Shown here: in pieces, positions 12,575 to 24,584 of the stretch
How positions within the stretch are numbered: position 1 is the stretch's first letter
Layout of the letters: each line of letters starts with the position of its first letter
Assembly: GCF_964204645.1 (NCBI RefSeq)
Contig: NC_134036.1
Span: 1,796,001 to 1,860,000, forward strand
From: Tubulanus polymorphus
Lineage: Eukaryota; Nemertea; Palaeonemertea; Tubulaniformes; Tubulanidae
Reading direction: 5' to 3'
Length of the DNA stretch: 64,000 bases
Position numbers and translations under genes: made by a program
Notes under the pieces: generated by a model
What the model was told of the DNA's origin: nothing
Databases searched by the model: none
What the model saw: the letters and a program-made list of their open reading frames with translations, nothing else

Positions 12575-12588
12575 TGCCCCCTGGTGTC
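12575..12588 (-). promoter_or_regulatory. Strong CTCF-like motif
   Basis: Minus strand GACACCAGGGGGCA, the CTCF core, convergent with the site at 11,229 about 1.3 kb away. Confidence 0.4.
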
Positions 12589-12692
12589 ACCTTTTCAAAC
12601 TATGATCTCATTAGTTACCGGCCAACAATTGAAAATCTAATAGTTCTTAGTATCTTAAGTATAGTGCGTTCTAAATTTAATTCATTTCACAG

Positions 12693-12920
12693 AAGGTGAA
12701 TACCGAGTCTAATATGTCAAACCACAGCGAGTGGGATTCCCTTTCAACAAATCTGGCAACCATTATAATTGGCAAAAGTCTATTTTTAGGTATTTGTATA
12801 ATCATTTTCCACAGTACTGTGCACGCAATGTCACCGGCGTCCCCCGTAGTGGAACGATCTATAATCCTGTCAGTGTTCTCCACGGTGACCAACTGTTTCT
12901 ATTATTGTAAATTTGAATGA
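12693..12920 (+). other. Unassigned open frame with acceptor-like start
   Basis: A pyrimidine-containing acceptor (ATTCATTTCACAG) precedes a 75-codon plus-strand frame with NHSEWD (a glycosylation-type sequon) followed by a hydrophobic stretch LATIIIGKSLFLGICIIIF that could be a membrane helix. The minus strand is also open here. No family was recognised; it could be chance. Confidence 0.15.
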
Positions 12921-13086
12921 GTATCGGTTCTAACGCAGATCCAACCCGCACTATTTCGATTCATGGTCGAGTTATGTATTTTTACTTGAAAAAAAAAACA
13001 CCATAATTTCTAGATCACCCCTTTGATAGCAACAGAGGAAGTTTAAACATTCAAAACCTAAAGCCTCAATAAATCAGAATATGTCC

Positions 13087-13310
13087 CATTACGAGCCTCA
13101 GTAACCAAAATGACCACCAGTGTATATACTATGTTCCCTCGTCGGCCTCATTTACAACTGGCCAGTTTTGTTCCATGCTCTTGGTGACCCTCGCTCCTAA
13201 CAATTCCATTGGGAGCCTCGTTAACTTCGGCCAATGACCCAGAGTCGTTCCATTGCGACACATTAGTTGCGTCACCTATGGACACCGCGCCGGGAGCCTC
13301 ACCCAAAATA
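13087..13310. repeat. Degenerate about 65-bp repeat with GAGCCTC motif
   Basis: GGGAGCCTCRTTAAC-like motifs recur at roughly 13,090, 13,140, 13,210 and 13,285. Weak conservation between copies. Confidence 0.35.
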
Positions 13311-13668
13311 CAGAACCCAAACTCCACCTCAGAACAACAACCTGATATCAATTTTCATAATTTAGTTGTAACATTAGAATATTGCTAAAGTTAACTATAG
13401 GGATATAGTCTTGAAGTATTGAATGTTGAATAAGAATTCTTGCTCAAGGAAACATTTTCAGACTCTTGCATTTTCTCATTGTCGGATTTAACCTACAGAA
13501 GCTTATAGAAAGTCTTGAAATGAATATATAACTGGCTCTTGTGGATGTCATTTTGTAACCTAAGTAATTTCTTCTTCAAAAAATTCTTCGCAATTTTTTT
13601 TCAATTCACCATCGCGTGAGGGACGCCAAGAAGAGAGATAACATTCAGAAACGGTCACAGACTTGTTG

Positions 13669-13680
13669 GGGGGGGGGGGG
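13669..13680 (+). repeat. Poly-G run (12 G)
   Basis: Uninterrupted G homopolymer, a possible assembly-sensitive or quadruplex-forming site. Confidence 0.8.
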
Positions 13681-13916
13681 TTAAGTATGGACAGAAATGA
13701 CGTCATAGTGAGATGATTGACAGCTTTGTGTGACACACATTTCATAGACACAACAAACCTCCATTTAAAAAACTTGTCATTCAAATTCTCTTTACAAGTT
13801 ATCATTCCTTTACAAATCTGTATAAACATGTTTAGCAGGGGATCTCGTTTTATATGGATTCCCTGGACTTGACTAGTAATAAGATGCATCATCAATATTT
13901 TCTATTATATATTTAT

Positions 13917-14476
13917 CATCCACACTTCACGTGTGTTCAGTGCTTCATCTGAGACATTTCTAATTGAAAATGAACTACAAACACCAGACATTAGACATTT
14001 TACCAGCACACTTTCAAAAACTGATCGTCCACACTTCACATGTGTTCAGTGCTTCATCTGAGACATTTCTAATTGAAAATGAACTACAAACACCAGAAAT
14101 TAGATATTTTATCAGCGCACTTTTACAAACTGATCGTCCACATTTCACATGTGTTCAGTGCTTCACCTGAGACATTTCTAATTGAAAATGAACTACAAAC
14201 ACCAGATATTAGACATTTTATCAGAGCACTTTCAAAAACTGATCGTCCACACTTCACATGTGTTCAGTGCTTCATCTGAGACATTTCTAATTGAAAATGA
14301 ACTACAAACACCAGACATTAGACATTTTATCAGCACAATTTCAAAAACTGATCGTCCACACTTCACATGTGTTCAGTGCTTCACCTGAGACATTTCTAAT
14401 TGAAAATGAACACAGACATCAGACATTAGACATTTTATCAGCGAACTTTCAAAAACTGATCATCCACACTTCACTA
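13917..14476 (+). repeat. 109-bp satellite array, about 5 copies
   Basis: Unit landmarks: ACATTTCTAATTGAAAATGA, CTACAAACACCAGA, TTAGACATTTTATCAG, ACTGATCGTCCACACTTCAC, TGTTCAGTGCTTCAYCTGAG. As 109 is not a multiple of three, the staggered overlapping 68-residue frames are artefacts. The array starts and ends within the CACACTTCAC motif. Confidence 0.95.
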
Positions 14477-15697
14477 TAAGATATTTTTATGTGATCATTA
14501 TGTTTTGTTAGAAATTGAAAAATATGAAACTCATACATTTTTACTATCATCGTATAGAATTTAAACGCCTTTCAACACAAAGCGAAATGGTCCGTAAAAT
14601 TTCCGAAGCGAATTCGTTTATTGCAACAACAACAGAATTATTAAATACAAATGTTTATATAGTTGTACGTATTGTTGGGACATATTGTTGTACGTTTTAA
14701 TAAAAAGCACTACAATTTCTACAAAATAGAATTTAATTCGAATTTTTGTTTTCATCTATTGTCAAACGAAATACACTCATCCATATTGGATGAATTGAAT
14801 TCTAAACAGACGCGGGAAATCATTCACCGATTGTTGAATAAAAACTGCCATTTCATAGAATTTTGTTCCTTGTTGCGTTTTCTGCACATTATATTTTTCA
14901 ACAATAAGCACGAAAGCAAAACGTCGTAACCATGGCGGAACATGAGTTTTAGATGGATAGATAGACTACAGGCGACAGGCTATGTATATGCGCGTGCGCG
15001 TGTGTGTACAACAGTACAATTAGCACAATTAGAAAGGGCTATTAAATAGTTTCCCATAAAAAACTCGGATTAGACGCAGCAGCCGGTGCAATCAAATCTC
15101 AAATGGAAATGCCGCGAATGTCTTTCGGTGTCGTTCCATCCGCGAAAAACTAATTGATTAAAATAGAAAATGGGGTTCCATCGGGTCAAATCGTGGCCGA
15201 TTCTGTGCCAGACCTTTTAAGCAAAAATACAAACGGTCCTATAGACATTGCTGCTATATTCTAGCGCTAAGCTAAAACTTCTATCTACGCGAAACTGATT
15301 CACACGATCAAAGCAGGATTAGGCATAAAATGACAGTCTAATAGCAGCCCCTATAACATAAAACTGAATATGCAAAATCGAAACAAAAAAAAATTAAAAT
15401 TGTAGATATTTAGTAAATGTACCAGGCGGTATATATGTAAGGATGGTATGTAGATAGATAGGTCGGTGTTGCGACAGCTTGATCATGAATTTTCAAAAAC
15501 GATTCATTTTCATATTCATGACGGTCGATTTCGTGCATGTAAGATACATACTTAAATACCCCCGATATGAGTCATATTGTAACGTGTTGTTGGTAGACTG
15601 TTAAAAAGGGCTGGCGTCGTGTGTGTGAGTGTGTGACAGGATTCTGCTGCTGGTGCTATATAAACGTAGATACAAAAAGCTCGGTTCATAAAGTTTA

Positions 15698-16360
15698 ACT
15701 ACGATGACAACCTTCTCAATGTCTTCAACGGTTCAGTAAAACTATGATTAGTTACTAATGACGACCTTCTCATTGTCGATAACTTCAACGATTCAGTAAA
15801 ATTATGATTAGTTACTAATGACGACCTTCTCATTCTCGATAACTTCAACGATTCAGTAAAATAATGATTAGTTACTAATGACGACCTTCTCTTTCTCGAT
15901 AACTTCAACGATTCAGTAAAATTATGATAAGTTACTAATGACGACCTTCTCATTCTCCAGTGACTTCAAATGATTCAGTAAAAGTATAATTATTTTATTA
16001 GTTACTAATGGCGACCTTCTCATTCTCGATAACTTCAACGATTCAGTAAAATTATGATTAGTTACTAATGACGACCTTCTCATTCTCGATAACTTCAACG
16101 ATTCAGTAAAATAATGATTAGTTACTAATGACGACTTCTCATTCTTAATAACTTCAACGATTCAGTAAAATTATGATTAGTTACTAATGATGACCTTCTC
16201 ATTCTCAATAACTTCAACGATTCAGTAAAATTATGATTAGTTACTAATGATGACCTTCTCATTCTCAATAACTTCAACGATTCAGTAAAATTATGATTAG
16301 TTACTAATGACGACCTTCTCATTCTCAATAACTTCAACGATTCAGTAAAAATTGTGATTA
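15698..16360. repeat. 60-bp satellite array, about 11 copies
   Basis: Unit landmarks: TACTAATGACGACCTTCTCA, TTCTCGATAACTTCAACGAT, TCAGTAAAATTATGATTAGT. Because the period is a multiple of three, the minus strand stays open over several units as a 20-residue repeat containing MRRSSLVTNHNFTESLKL. A homologous array lies at 23.3 kb. Confidence 0.95.
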
Positions 16361-16844
16361 CCTAATTTTGCTGACCTCTAAATTAGCTTTCAATGCTTTG
16401 AATTTTAAATGATTACATATGAATATTAGAAATAACATAAAATAAATATATAAAATTAGATTATTCATAAATTATCGTCTAAAATATTATGATTTATATT
16501 TTATAGGAACCTAGACAGACTGTCAAATCATTATTAAGTATGAAATATAACATATTGTATAATCTAAAATATATAGATATTTTTACGAAACCTTCCACAA
16601 TAGCTCATATTATACAGTAAGGTACGGTAGCTAGTTAGTTTGGAAGGTTTTCACGTGTACCTGTCGCAAATTCGATCTTTTCAATAGTAGAATTTTCGCC
16701 CCAGGGGTCCATGTCGTATATTCAGACTTATTGCAGGTAGTTCACGCATTTTTTTTGTGTTCGTTCCAGTTATGAAATCGGTTAGGTTCTGTCGGTGCTG
16801 TTGCAAGGCCTCACCGAGAAAATGTTATGTGTCATAAAAAAAAT

Positions 16845-16930
16845 TAGAATTAAACCCATATATAATTGTGGAATTGGATCCAGAGTCAAATTAAACCCAC
16901 ACAACTGTAGAACTGGATATAGGGACCATG
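16845..16930 (-). repeat. Two copies of the 38-bp CAGTTCCACAGTTGTG family, inverted
   Basis: TAAACCCACACAACTGTAGA and GGATCCAGAGTCAAATTAAA match the reverse complement of the 30.2-kb array. Confidence 0.7.
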
Positions 16931-17030
16931 TATCCAGAACGTATTAGGACTAAGGCGAGAAGGAATGATTAATTTGGTTAATATTGATTTGCTGATTTTT
17001 CAGCGTGGCCCTTAGATTTCTTTTTTCTAT

Positions 17031-17165
17031 AATATGGATTGTCCCTCTCGTCAATTTGATTGGTAGATTTGATTTGGTGTCCTTCACAAACTCACCAGAG
17101 CGGTCACACCTGTCGGAAACAAATCAGGCCGTCTGAATTAGAAATCAGATATCGAAATAGAGAGA
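17031..17165. mobile_element. Dispersed about 120-bp repeat, copy 2
   Basis: Same landmarks as the 9.23-kb copy (ATATGGATTGTCCCTC, TTTGATTGGTAGATTTG, GCGGTCACACCTGTCGG). Confidence 0.55.
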
Positions 17166-17833
17166 TACAGTTGGATGGTCGGCCGGAATTCGAGGCCATG
17201 CGTTCAATATTCCACTGAAACATACAATTTCCTCTGTTCGCCCTGTTCTATAGTGACCACACGCTGGGGCGAATTCGGTCCCGATTGCAGAAATATTTTT
17301 TTTCAGCTAAATATTTGTCGCGCACATTTCGCCATTAGGTTCACACAAAACGACGATTGTGTCACAACGAATCGCAAAATCGTATTCATTACAATTTCCC
17401 ACAATTGAAACAGGTTTTTATTTTTTTCCCGTTCACGCCAATACGACGTAGTTAATATATCGCGATCTATTGTAAGCGTTTATTACGTGGAAACTCATGT
17501 GATCGGGGAGAGACATTGACCGCCCGGGGCGTCGCGCTCTTCAAATAACTCATCACCACCGAGAATATACAACCACTAAAATAAACCTCGAATAGATAGA
17601 GCTGTTCTGTAAAGACCCCCCGCGGACTGGTGGACCGTAGTCATTATATCTTTATCACCTGCGCAGGTTTTATATCTATGATTTTTTCCCGACGAATTTG
17701 TGCGAATATGAATATGAAATATGGTCGTAAACTTGTGACCCGCTTAAAATACGCTGATTCGTATATTGGTGAATTTTCGAAAACTGTCCGGTACCGCGTT
17801 CAAGTCCACTGTACGGCATTTTAACACACCCTA

Positions 17834-17847
17834 CCACTAGACGGCGT
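17834..17847 (+). promoter_or_regulatory. CTCF-like motif
   Basis: CCACTAGACGGCGT, one mismatch from the core. Motif match only. Confidence 0.2.
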
Positions 17848-18162
17848 TATGGGCGATCATATCTTATAGTTCACGTATAATTTGTTAAAATCTTTTAATT
17901 TTATCACTTTCAAGAGTAGGCCCTGTTATATATATCAAAATTTGGGAATGGTTGTAATGTAAATAAACTCCTTATTCTGAATTGTGTCGTTAAAATACAT
18001 TAAAATTCCATCTTTTTAGTTCCTCAATGGAAATTTGAACTTCGACTGTTAATTGTTATACCTGGGACGTTTTAATTTTATCATTTGATTTTATTGTAGC
18101 CGTTGCTAAACAAATTTGTGTCCGTTCGAATAACGACAAACGCGGATAGAAATGTCAGTTTT

Positions 18163-18214
18163 ACACTAGATGGCGCTCGATATTTCGATATAGAAACAGC
18201 AGGTGGCGCTACAC
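18163..18214 (+). promoter_or_regulatory. Pair of CTCF-like motifs
   Basis: ACACTAGATGGCGCTCG (18,163) and CAGCAGGTGGCGCTACA (18,198) lie 35 bp apart on the same strand. Both match the Drosophila-type CTCF core (RKRGGCGC). Confidence 0.35.
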
Positions 18215-18595
18215 GTTTCATTACGCATCGGGCGAAAATTTTTGTATTTTCTTTTTAGAAATGTCGAGCTCATTAAAGACACATTGAAATGAAGATTTTG
18301 CAATTGTGTGCAATAATAGAATGGAACCTGTCTTTGAGATAGTTCGTCTGTTCAGTCGACCGTATGACAGTCCCATTATACAACGGACTCGTTTTCCGTC
18401 CGTGGAGTTTTGTTTGAGTTTGTGTGCGAAATGGGTTTTTAATTGTATACATTTAAACGGGTACAAGCGTAACTTACATTACACGCCACATAGATCTTTC
18501 GTTACAAATCGTAGAGTAGTTCATTTTTGAAAACCGTTTTCGCCAAATGTATAGGTTTTTTAACCCTTTAGAACTTGCGGCGATGATCGATTTCA

Positions 18596-18891
18596 CACCC
18601 AGTCCCGGGACAGTGCGCCATGATCTAAAGTGTCCCAACCAGTCCTGGGAGTGGCTGTATCATATCCAGTCCTGGGACAGTGCGCCATGATCTAAAGTGT
18701 CCCACCCAGTCCTGGGAGCGGCTGTATCATCTACAGTCCTGGGACAGTGCGCCATGATCTAAAGTGTCCCACCCAGTCCTGGGAGCGGCTGTATCATACC
18801 CAGTCATGGGACAGTGCGCCATGATCTAAAGTGTCCCACCCAGTCCTGGGAGCGGCTGTATCATATCCAGTCCTGGGACAGTGCGCCATGA
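18596..18891. repeat. 67-bp tandem array, about 4.5 copies
   Basis: Each unit contains two copies of the palindrome-like CCCAGTCCTGGGA, followed by either CAGTGCGCCATGATCTAAAG or GCGGCTGTATCAT. The motif recurs singly at 6,690, 20,920, 25,070 and 51,945 together with TAGGATCGTAGAGCGAC, so the array is part of a wider dispersed family. Confidence 0.9.
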
Positions 18892-19654
18892 CGCTCTACG
18901 ATCAACAAAATGCTGTGCCTTACCCAATTCTTCTTGGTGAAAATATTCAGTTGACAACGTTACGAAGAGGTTTGATATTATAGTTAAAATTTGGCCAAAT
19001 GGCGAGCATATTGTAAGTCAATCTTTCACCAAGAAGATAGCGTAGAATAGATTTTAGATAGCATAAAAAAGGACAGCAGGGACAGTGCGTTATTTTCAGG
19101 GACTGTCCCTGACAATCAGAGACAGTTGGCCTTTCACATTCCAGCAGTTATAGATTGCCTCCAGTATAAATTCCCTTCTATTCAGAATTTAATTCATCTA
19201 AAAAATCTGTCACACAGGCTGCGGCTTATGCAAAACCCGTCTCGCGAACCGGAATACTAAATCCGGCAATAAATTTATAATAATGATAATAATAATAATG
19301 ATATCGTGTAGCGATTTGAAATATGTTCGCATTTAACGCACCAGATTGTTGATGTCGTCGCCATCGACAACGGCAGAGTAAAAAGCGATGTGAAACGTAA
19401 GAGGATTAAACTCACGATGCAGATTTGAACAATTGAAACTGTTCCGATCGTATATGGTTTAACATTGCCCGTTACTGCTGACAACTTGTCAACGGCTGTC
19501 ACTGTTACCTGCACGTGGTACTCATTCAAATTGTAACGGCTAATGTTTAAAGCTTCATCGCATTGATAGAAATTGGTAATTTTGTACCTACGTACTACTC
19601 TGTGATGGAGTGAGAGATGGTAGAGAGTGGATGAGGTATGGGAGGGGTAATGGG

Positions 19655-19830
19655 AAGAGCATGAATAAGATAGTAAGGGAGAGCAAGGAGAGGGAGAGGG
19701 AGAGGAAGGAGAGGGAGAGAGAGGGGGAGAGGGAGAGCCAGGAGAGGGAGAGCCGGAGAGAGAGAGAGAGGAGAGGGAGGAGAGGGAGATGGCGAGCCAG
19801 GAGAGGAGGGAGTGTCAGGAGAGGGAGAGC

Positions 19831-19895
<65 letters not shown>

Positions 19896-20045
19896 AGAGG
19901 GAAATGGAGAGGGAGAGGGAGGAGAGGGAGATGGCGAGCCAGGAGAGGAGGGAGAGTCAGGAGAGGAAGATGGAGAGCTAGGAGCGGGAGAGGGGGAGCC
20001 AGGAGATGGCGAGCCAGGAGAGAGAGAGAGTCAGGAGAGGAGAGA
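19655..20045 (+). repeat. GA-rich microsatellite tract
   Basis: Imperfect (GAGAGG)n with a pure (GA)n core near 19,830-19,888 and longer sub-repeats containing AGCCAGGAGAGG. The Glu/Arg frames are low complexity and not gene evidence. Confidence 0.9.
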
Positions 20046-20520
20046 GCAACACAACGTCAAGCAGCCAACTTGTATTACAATCACTCATCATAAGATGTTA
20101 GCTTTTAAACTTGTCATTAACAGTGTTATTAAAAGCTCGTTAGGACAATGAAACCGGTTGCCATCTCGACGACGAATAAAGCAAAGTTGACGTCATTCAT
20201 CGTTTTACTCCCATGTTTTAGAAGATGATAACAATAGATCAACCTGTCGTCTGATATCGGGTCATTAAAACGTTTTCGCGAAGTCTTCAATCAAATTGAA
20301 AGTGCTTCGAAGAGGTCTTTGAAATTAGCAGAGAATAAACGAGAGTTTAGAAAACGATGTTCTGTAAAAATTGTTTGTACGTCATCGAAAAGTGTCCGTT
20401 CCAACTTCTGCGAGGAGGGAGGAGGGGCTGATACAAGATATCTTATAATTACATTTCAAAATCGAAAGCTTACCAGAAGTGGCAGCAGAACACAGTACAC
20501 AGCATAATTCAATTTTAATA

Positions 20521-20640
20521 TCGAAATAAAGATTGTCCCCGTTATTTGGTTGGAAGAGTTGGTCTGATTCGTTTTCATTTGGTGTCATCAACAAACCGAC
20601 CACACCGGCCGGGAACACATAATTCAAACCGCAGAGTATT
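20521..20640. mobile_element. Dispersed about 120-bp repeat, copy 3
   Basis: GATTGTCCCCGTTATTTGGT, TTTGGTGTCATCAACAAAC and GACCACACCGGCCGGGAACA align with the 9.23- and 17.03-kb copies, with a short internal insertion. Confidence 0.5.
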
Positions 20641-20679
20641 GGTTAGGGTTCTAGGATCGTACGGAAAATAAATTACCTT

Positions 20680-20906
20680 TAAATGGTTCTCCCAAGAACC
20701 CTGTCAAGAACCATTTGACAATATTGAAAGGGTTCTAACAAGAACCCTTTATACGAAATGGTTCTTCAAAGAACCTTTACCAGGGGTTCTTCAAGGAACC
20801 CTACAAAAAAGGTTCTTTGAAGAACCTTCAGGGGTTCTCCCTGGGAGGCAAGCCCAAGAACCCCTAAAGGTTCTACGGTAGAACCCTTTGGTTCTAAGAG
20901 TGTAGA
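20680..20906. mobile_element. GGTTCTT/AAGAACC multi-palindrome element
   Basis: GGTTCTT and its complement AAGAACC alternate about ten times over 225 bp, giving a multi-stem palindrome. The right end TTCTAAGAGTGTAG resembles ends of nonautonomous DNA elements common in fish and invertebrates. The matching left end was not found, so the copy may be truncated. Confidence 0.6.
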
Positions 20907-20993
20907 TACAACCTCCTCCAGGACTGGGTGAATTCCTTCCTTTCAACCATCAGAACGTTTATGTCAGTGTACCGTACATTGTTGGATAAACCA

Positions 20994-21226
20994 GGGACCG
21001 CAGTTGCTCTAAACTTGGAGTAATCAATCATTTGAATGATTACTCCAAGCTCTAACGTTGGTTAAAGCTTGGAGTAATCATTTAGAGCTTGGAGTAGTCA
21101 AATGATTACTCCAAGGTTAAAGATAACCGGTGGAAAATTATTTGAGTAACAGTAAACTATGAATTGTCATTATGTGTAAACTAACCACTGGTAAACTGTA
21201 ACCGCCTTTTGAGCAACTGGCCTCAG
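20994..21226. mobile_element. MITE relative of the AGGGGCTGCAGTTGG family
   Basis: Ends GGGACCGCAGTTGCTC and TTTTGAGCAACTGGCC are inverted repeats. The interior holds several facing copies of CTTGGAGTAATCATTT and its complement. Confidence 0.55.
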
Positions 21227-21265
21227 CAGGACCGTAACGCGAGTCAGAACTCGGTGTATACGACC

Positions 21266-21295
21266 ATGGACGTATAAACTAGTTTATACGTCCAT
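21266..21295. repeat. Perfect 30-bp palindrome
   Basis: ATGGACGTATAAACT is followed immediately by its exact reverse complement with no spacer. Confidence 0.95.
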
Positions 21296-21814
21296 TATAC
21301 AACCTATACGGACCATTGGGTGAATAAACAAGTCAAACAGGGAAATTACTGTGCGCCTGAAGTTACAGCCGTTGAGAGGGAGAGCAGACGATAGACTGGG
21401 TGATCGATAGATGCAATAGGATCAGAGGGCGCGGACAGTTTTAGAGTCCAGTACAGCTCACCGATAGTTAAGAGTCAAGTAGCACTTTGTACGCCGTTAA
21501 GTGAAATGCTTTATGGTCGATGGGAACAGAAAGGATTAACTTAACGTTGATGGAATTTACTCTTCTTCGTTCCTGCTCGTTTCGGCCGTCTCTCGCTAAA
21601 CGGTCATTATCGACGACGGAGACAACGGAGCACGAACGATTGGATGCAGCGGATCGTTTTGCAGCAGGTGCAGATGCGAACATTCACCAGCACCATCAGC
21701 TGCAATCGTTGTAGTATAGCTCGTACAGCCGTTGATGGAGGTGAACACGCAGATGCAGTTGATGTTGTCAAACTGATAAATTAGCATTCAGTAGTATTTT
21801 GGACCTTACGTCAA

Positions 21815-22876
21815 GGTTGAACCAACTTAAGACCAGTTTAAGCTCATAGTGGTCCTGTAGCCAATCTAACAACTTAAGACCAGTCTAAGCTCATAGTGGT
21901 CCTGTAGCCAATCTAACAACTTAAGACTAGTTTAAGCCCACCCTGGTTCTACTACCAACCTTACAACTTAAGACCAGTCTAAACTCATTCTGATTATACA
22001 GTCAATTTAACAAATTAAGACCAGTCTCAGCTCATCGTGGTCCTGTAGCCAATCTAACAACTTAAGACCAGTTTAAGCCCACCCTGGTTCTACTACCAAC
22101 CTTACAACTTAAGACCAGTCTAAACTCATTCTGATTATATAGTCAATTTAACAAATTAAGACCAGTTAAAGCTCATTTTGGTCCTGTAGCCAATCTAACA
22201 ACTTAAGACCAGTCTAGGCTCATTGTGGTCCTGTAGCCAATCTAACAACTTAAGACCAGTCTAGGCTCATTGTGGTCCTGTAGCCAATCTAACAACTTAA
22301 GACTAGTTTAAGCCCACCCTGGTTCTACTACCAACCTTACAACTTAAGACCAGTCTAAACTCATTCTGGTTATACAGTCAATTTAACAAATTAAGACCAG
22401 TCTCAGCTCATCGTGGTCCTGTAGCCAATCTAACAACTTAAGACCAGTTTAAGCCCACCCTGGTTCTACTACCAACCTTACAACTTAAGACCAGTCTAAA
22501 CTCATTCTGATTATATAGTCAATTTAACAAATTAAGACCAGTTAAAGCTCATTTTGGTCCTGTAGCCAATCTAACAACTTAAGACCAGTCTAGGCTCATT
22601 GTGGTCCTGTAGCCAATCTAACAACTTAAGACCAGTCTAGGCTCATTGTGGTCCTGTAGCCAATCTAACAACTTAAGACCAGTCTAGGCTCATTGTGGTC
22701 CTGTAGCCAATCTAACAACTTAAGACCAGTCTAAGCTCATAGTGGTCCTGTAGCCAATCTAACAACTGAATACCAGTTTCATCCCACCCTGGTGCTACTA
22801 GCAGCCTAACAAATTAAGACCAGTTTAAGCTCATTTTGGTTCTATGCCTAATCTAACAACTTAAGACCAGTTTAAG
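21815..22876. repeat. 47-bp satellite array with 376-bp higher-order period
   Basis: About 22 units containing CCAATCTAACAACTTAAGAC, CAGTCTAAGCTCA and TGGTCCTGTAG variants. Diverged unit types (GCCCACCCTGGTTCTACTAC and TCATTCTGATTATAYAGTC) recur in the same order, and TTAAGACTAGTTTAAGCCCA repeats exactly 376 bp apart (21,921 and 22,297), that is eight units. Confidence 0.95.
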
Positions 22877-23280
22877 TCAAATTTTACGACCATCAATTCC
22901 GGTTAGACTTAAAACAGTGTAAGCAGGTCCGCGCGATAAAGTAAATCAAACATGTAAGTCAATAAAATGTGTGGCATGTTGTGATGTTGCCCAGAGCTAT
23001 TATATCGAAAAGCAGCCGGTAACGGCCTTTTGTCTATCGACGAATTCCAAATCGAGAGCCGTTATTCAATGACTGGATTCGATGCGTTTAGCGAAGAGAT
23101 GATGATGTCAGCGATCACCTTCCCCTGATCTGACGATAATGGCTTAAATTGAACCGTGTGAAAACTGCATATGCGTCATCATATGTTGGACAAATCGTTC
23201 CAGTAGTACATGCCCTGGTCAAACCAGTGAATACTACACGGCTGTAAAATATCTTTAATTATTCGCAGTTTGTAAATATT

Positions 23281-23548
23281 ACGATTCAGTAAAATGATTA
23301 GTTACCTATGACGACCTTATCTGAATAATTTCAAAAATTCAGTAAAATTATGATTAGTTACTAATGACGACCTTCTCATTCTCAATAACTTCAACGATTC
23401 AGTAAAATTATTATTAGTTACTAATGACGACCTTCTCATTCTTAATAACATCAACGATTCAGTAAAATTATGATTAGTTACTAATGACGACCTTCTCATT
23501 CTCAATAACTTCAACGATTCAGTAAAATGATTATTAGTTACTAATGCC
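23281..23548. repeat. 60-bp satellite array, about 4.5 copies
   Basis: Same unit and orientation as at 15.7 kb. The minus strand again carries the 20-residue in-frame repeat. Confidence 0.95.
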
Positions 23549-23929
23549 AATCCGAAATTCAGATATTGTGCTGTTATTGCAAATAAAACTAGATTTACCA
23601 CACAATCACAGCTTATATTTGAGATATCACAACGAATTCGATATATCGATATCAAATCAATGCGATGACATAATTCATTGTAACAGCGATGCGTCCAGCA
23701 TCCGTTGGGAGCATAAGCTTTATGTGCTACCGCGTATTGATAGATGTCCAGTTTCGCCGACAGGTTTTATCGATATTTGAGATATCGAATCGATATATCA
23801 ATCATACGCACTAGGTACACGCACGCAGGACACTTCTGTAATCATCAATATTCAATTATCGATAGATTACGTAATTCGCCGCAAGACGTTTATAGATTAA
23901 CTTGTCACGAAAGCTACCATGGAAGGTGA

Positions 23930-24400
23930 GGGAAAGTTGCACAATGTGTGATGGGCAAGATGTGCCAAAACTCAAAATAGTCGTTCGTGGATAGATGAAC
24001 CAAAAGCAGCTGTCGCATAATTGATGCCAAAATACACTAAAAGCTAGATTTTCAAAATGCACGAAAAGCTGGATCTTATAAAAGCCAAAATGCACCAAGA
24101 AGAAGATGGATGCCAAAATGCACCAAATCAAGATGTTCTGATGGATGCCAAAATGACCCAAATGCAGGATGTGCTTACGGGTATCAAAATCACCAGGATC
24201 CATGATGGTCCAATTAATTTTTACAAAACGTAACAACCGTCAGCTAGACAGAATACACCAAAAGCAAGATGGTCAAATCGAAGAAGAGGATCGCCCATCA
24301 TGGTCCAAAATTTAAACATACGCAAGAAAGACTTGATGGAAGAAGCAAGATGTTCCAATGGACGATAAAATACACCATAAGCAAGATGGCATGTTGAGAA
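23930..24400. repeat. Degenerate short repeat (GATGCCAAAATGCACCAA)
   Basis: Variants of GGATGCCAAAATGCACCAAA and AGCAAGATG recur irregularly every 30-60 bp. Confidence 0.5.
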
Positions 24401-24584
24401 TGTTAAGTGCCTAAAAGCCGTTAAGTTTCAAGGAATCGCCTTTCATCGTCGACTCATAAAAACCACAGTGACACGACCGGCAATAATTCCATCATCGCAT
24501 TTATCTTCCGCATCTCACTCTCGATTCGATATATCACCGCTGGCTGTATCAGCACCGTCCAGCAGCATCCACACCAGTAGTAAA

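Noticed and set aside
17740-17825. Second B-box-like GCGTTCAAGTCC
   Set aside because: No A box or acceptor stem pairing.
19610-20151. Glu/Arg-rich 120-residue frames
   Set aside because: Low-complexity translation of a GA microsatellite, open in several frames at once.
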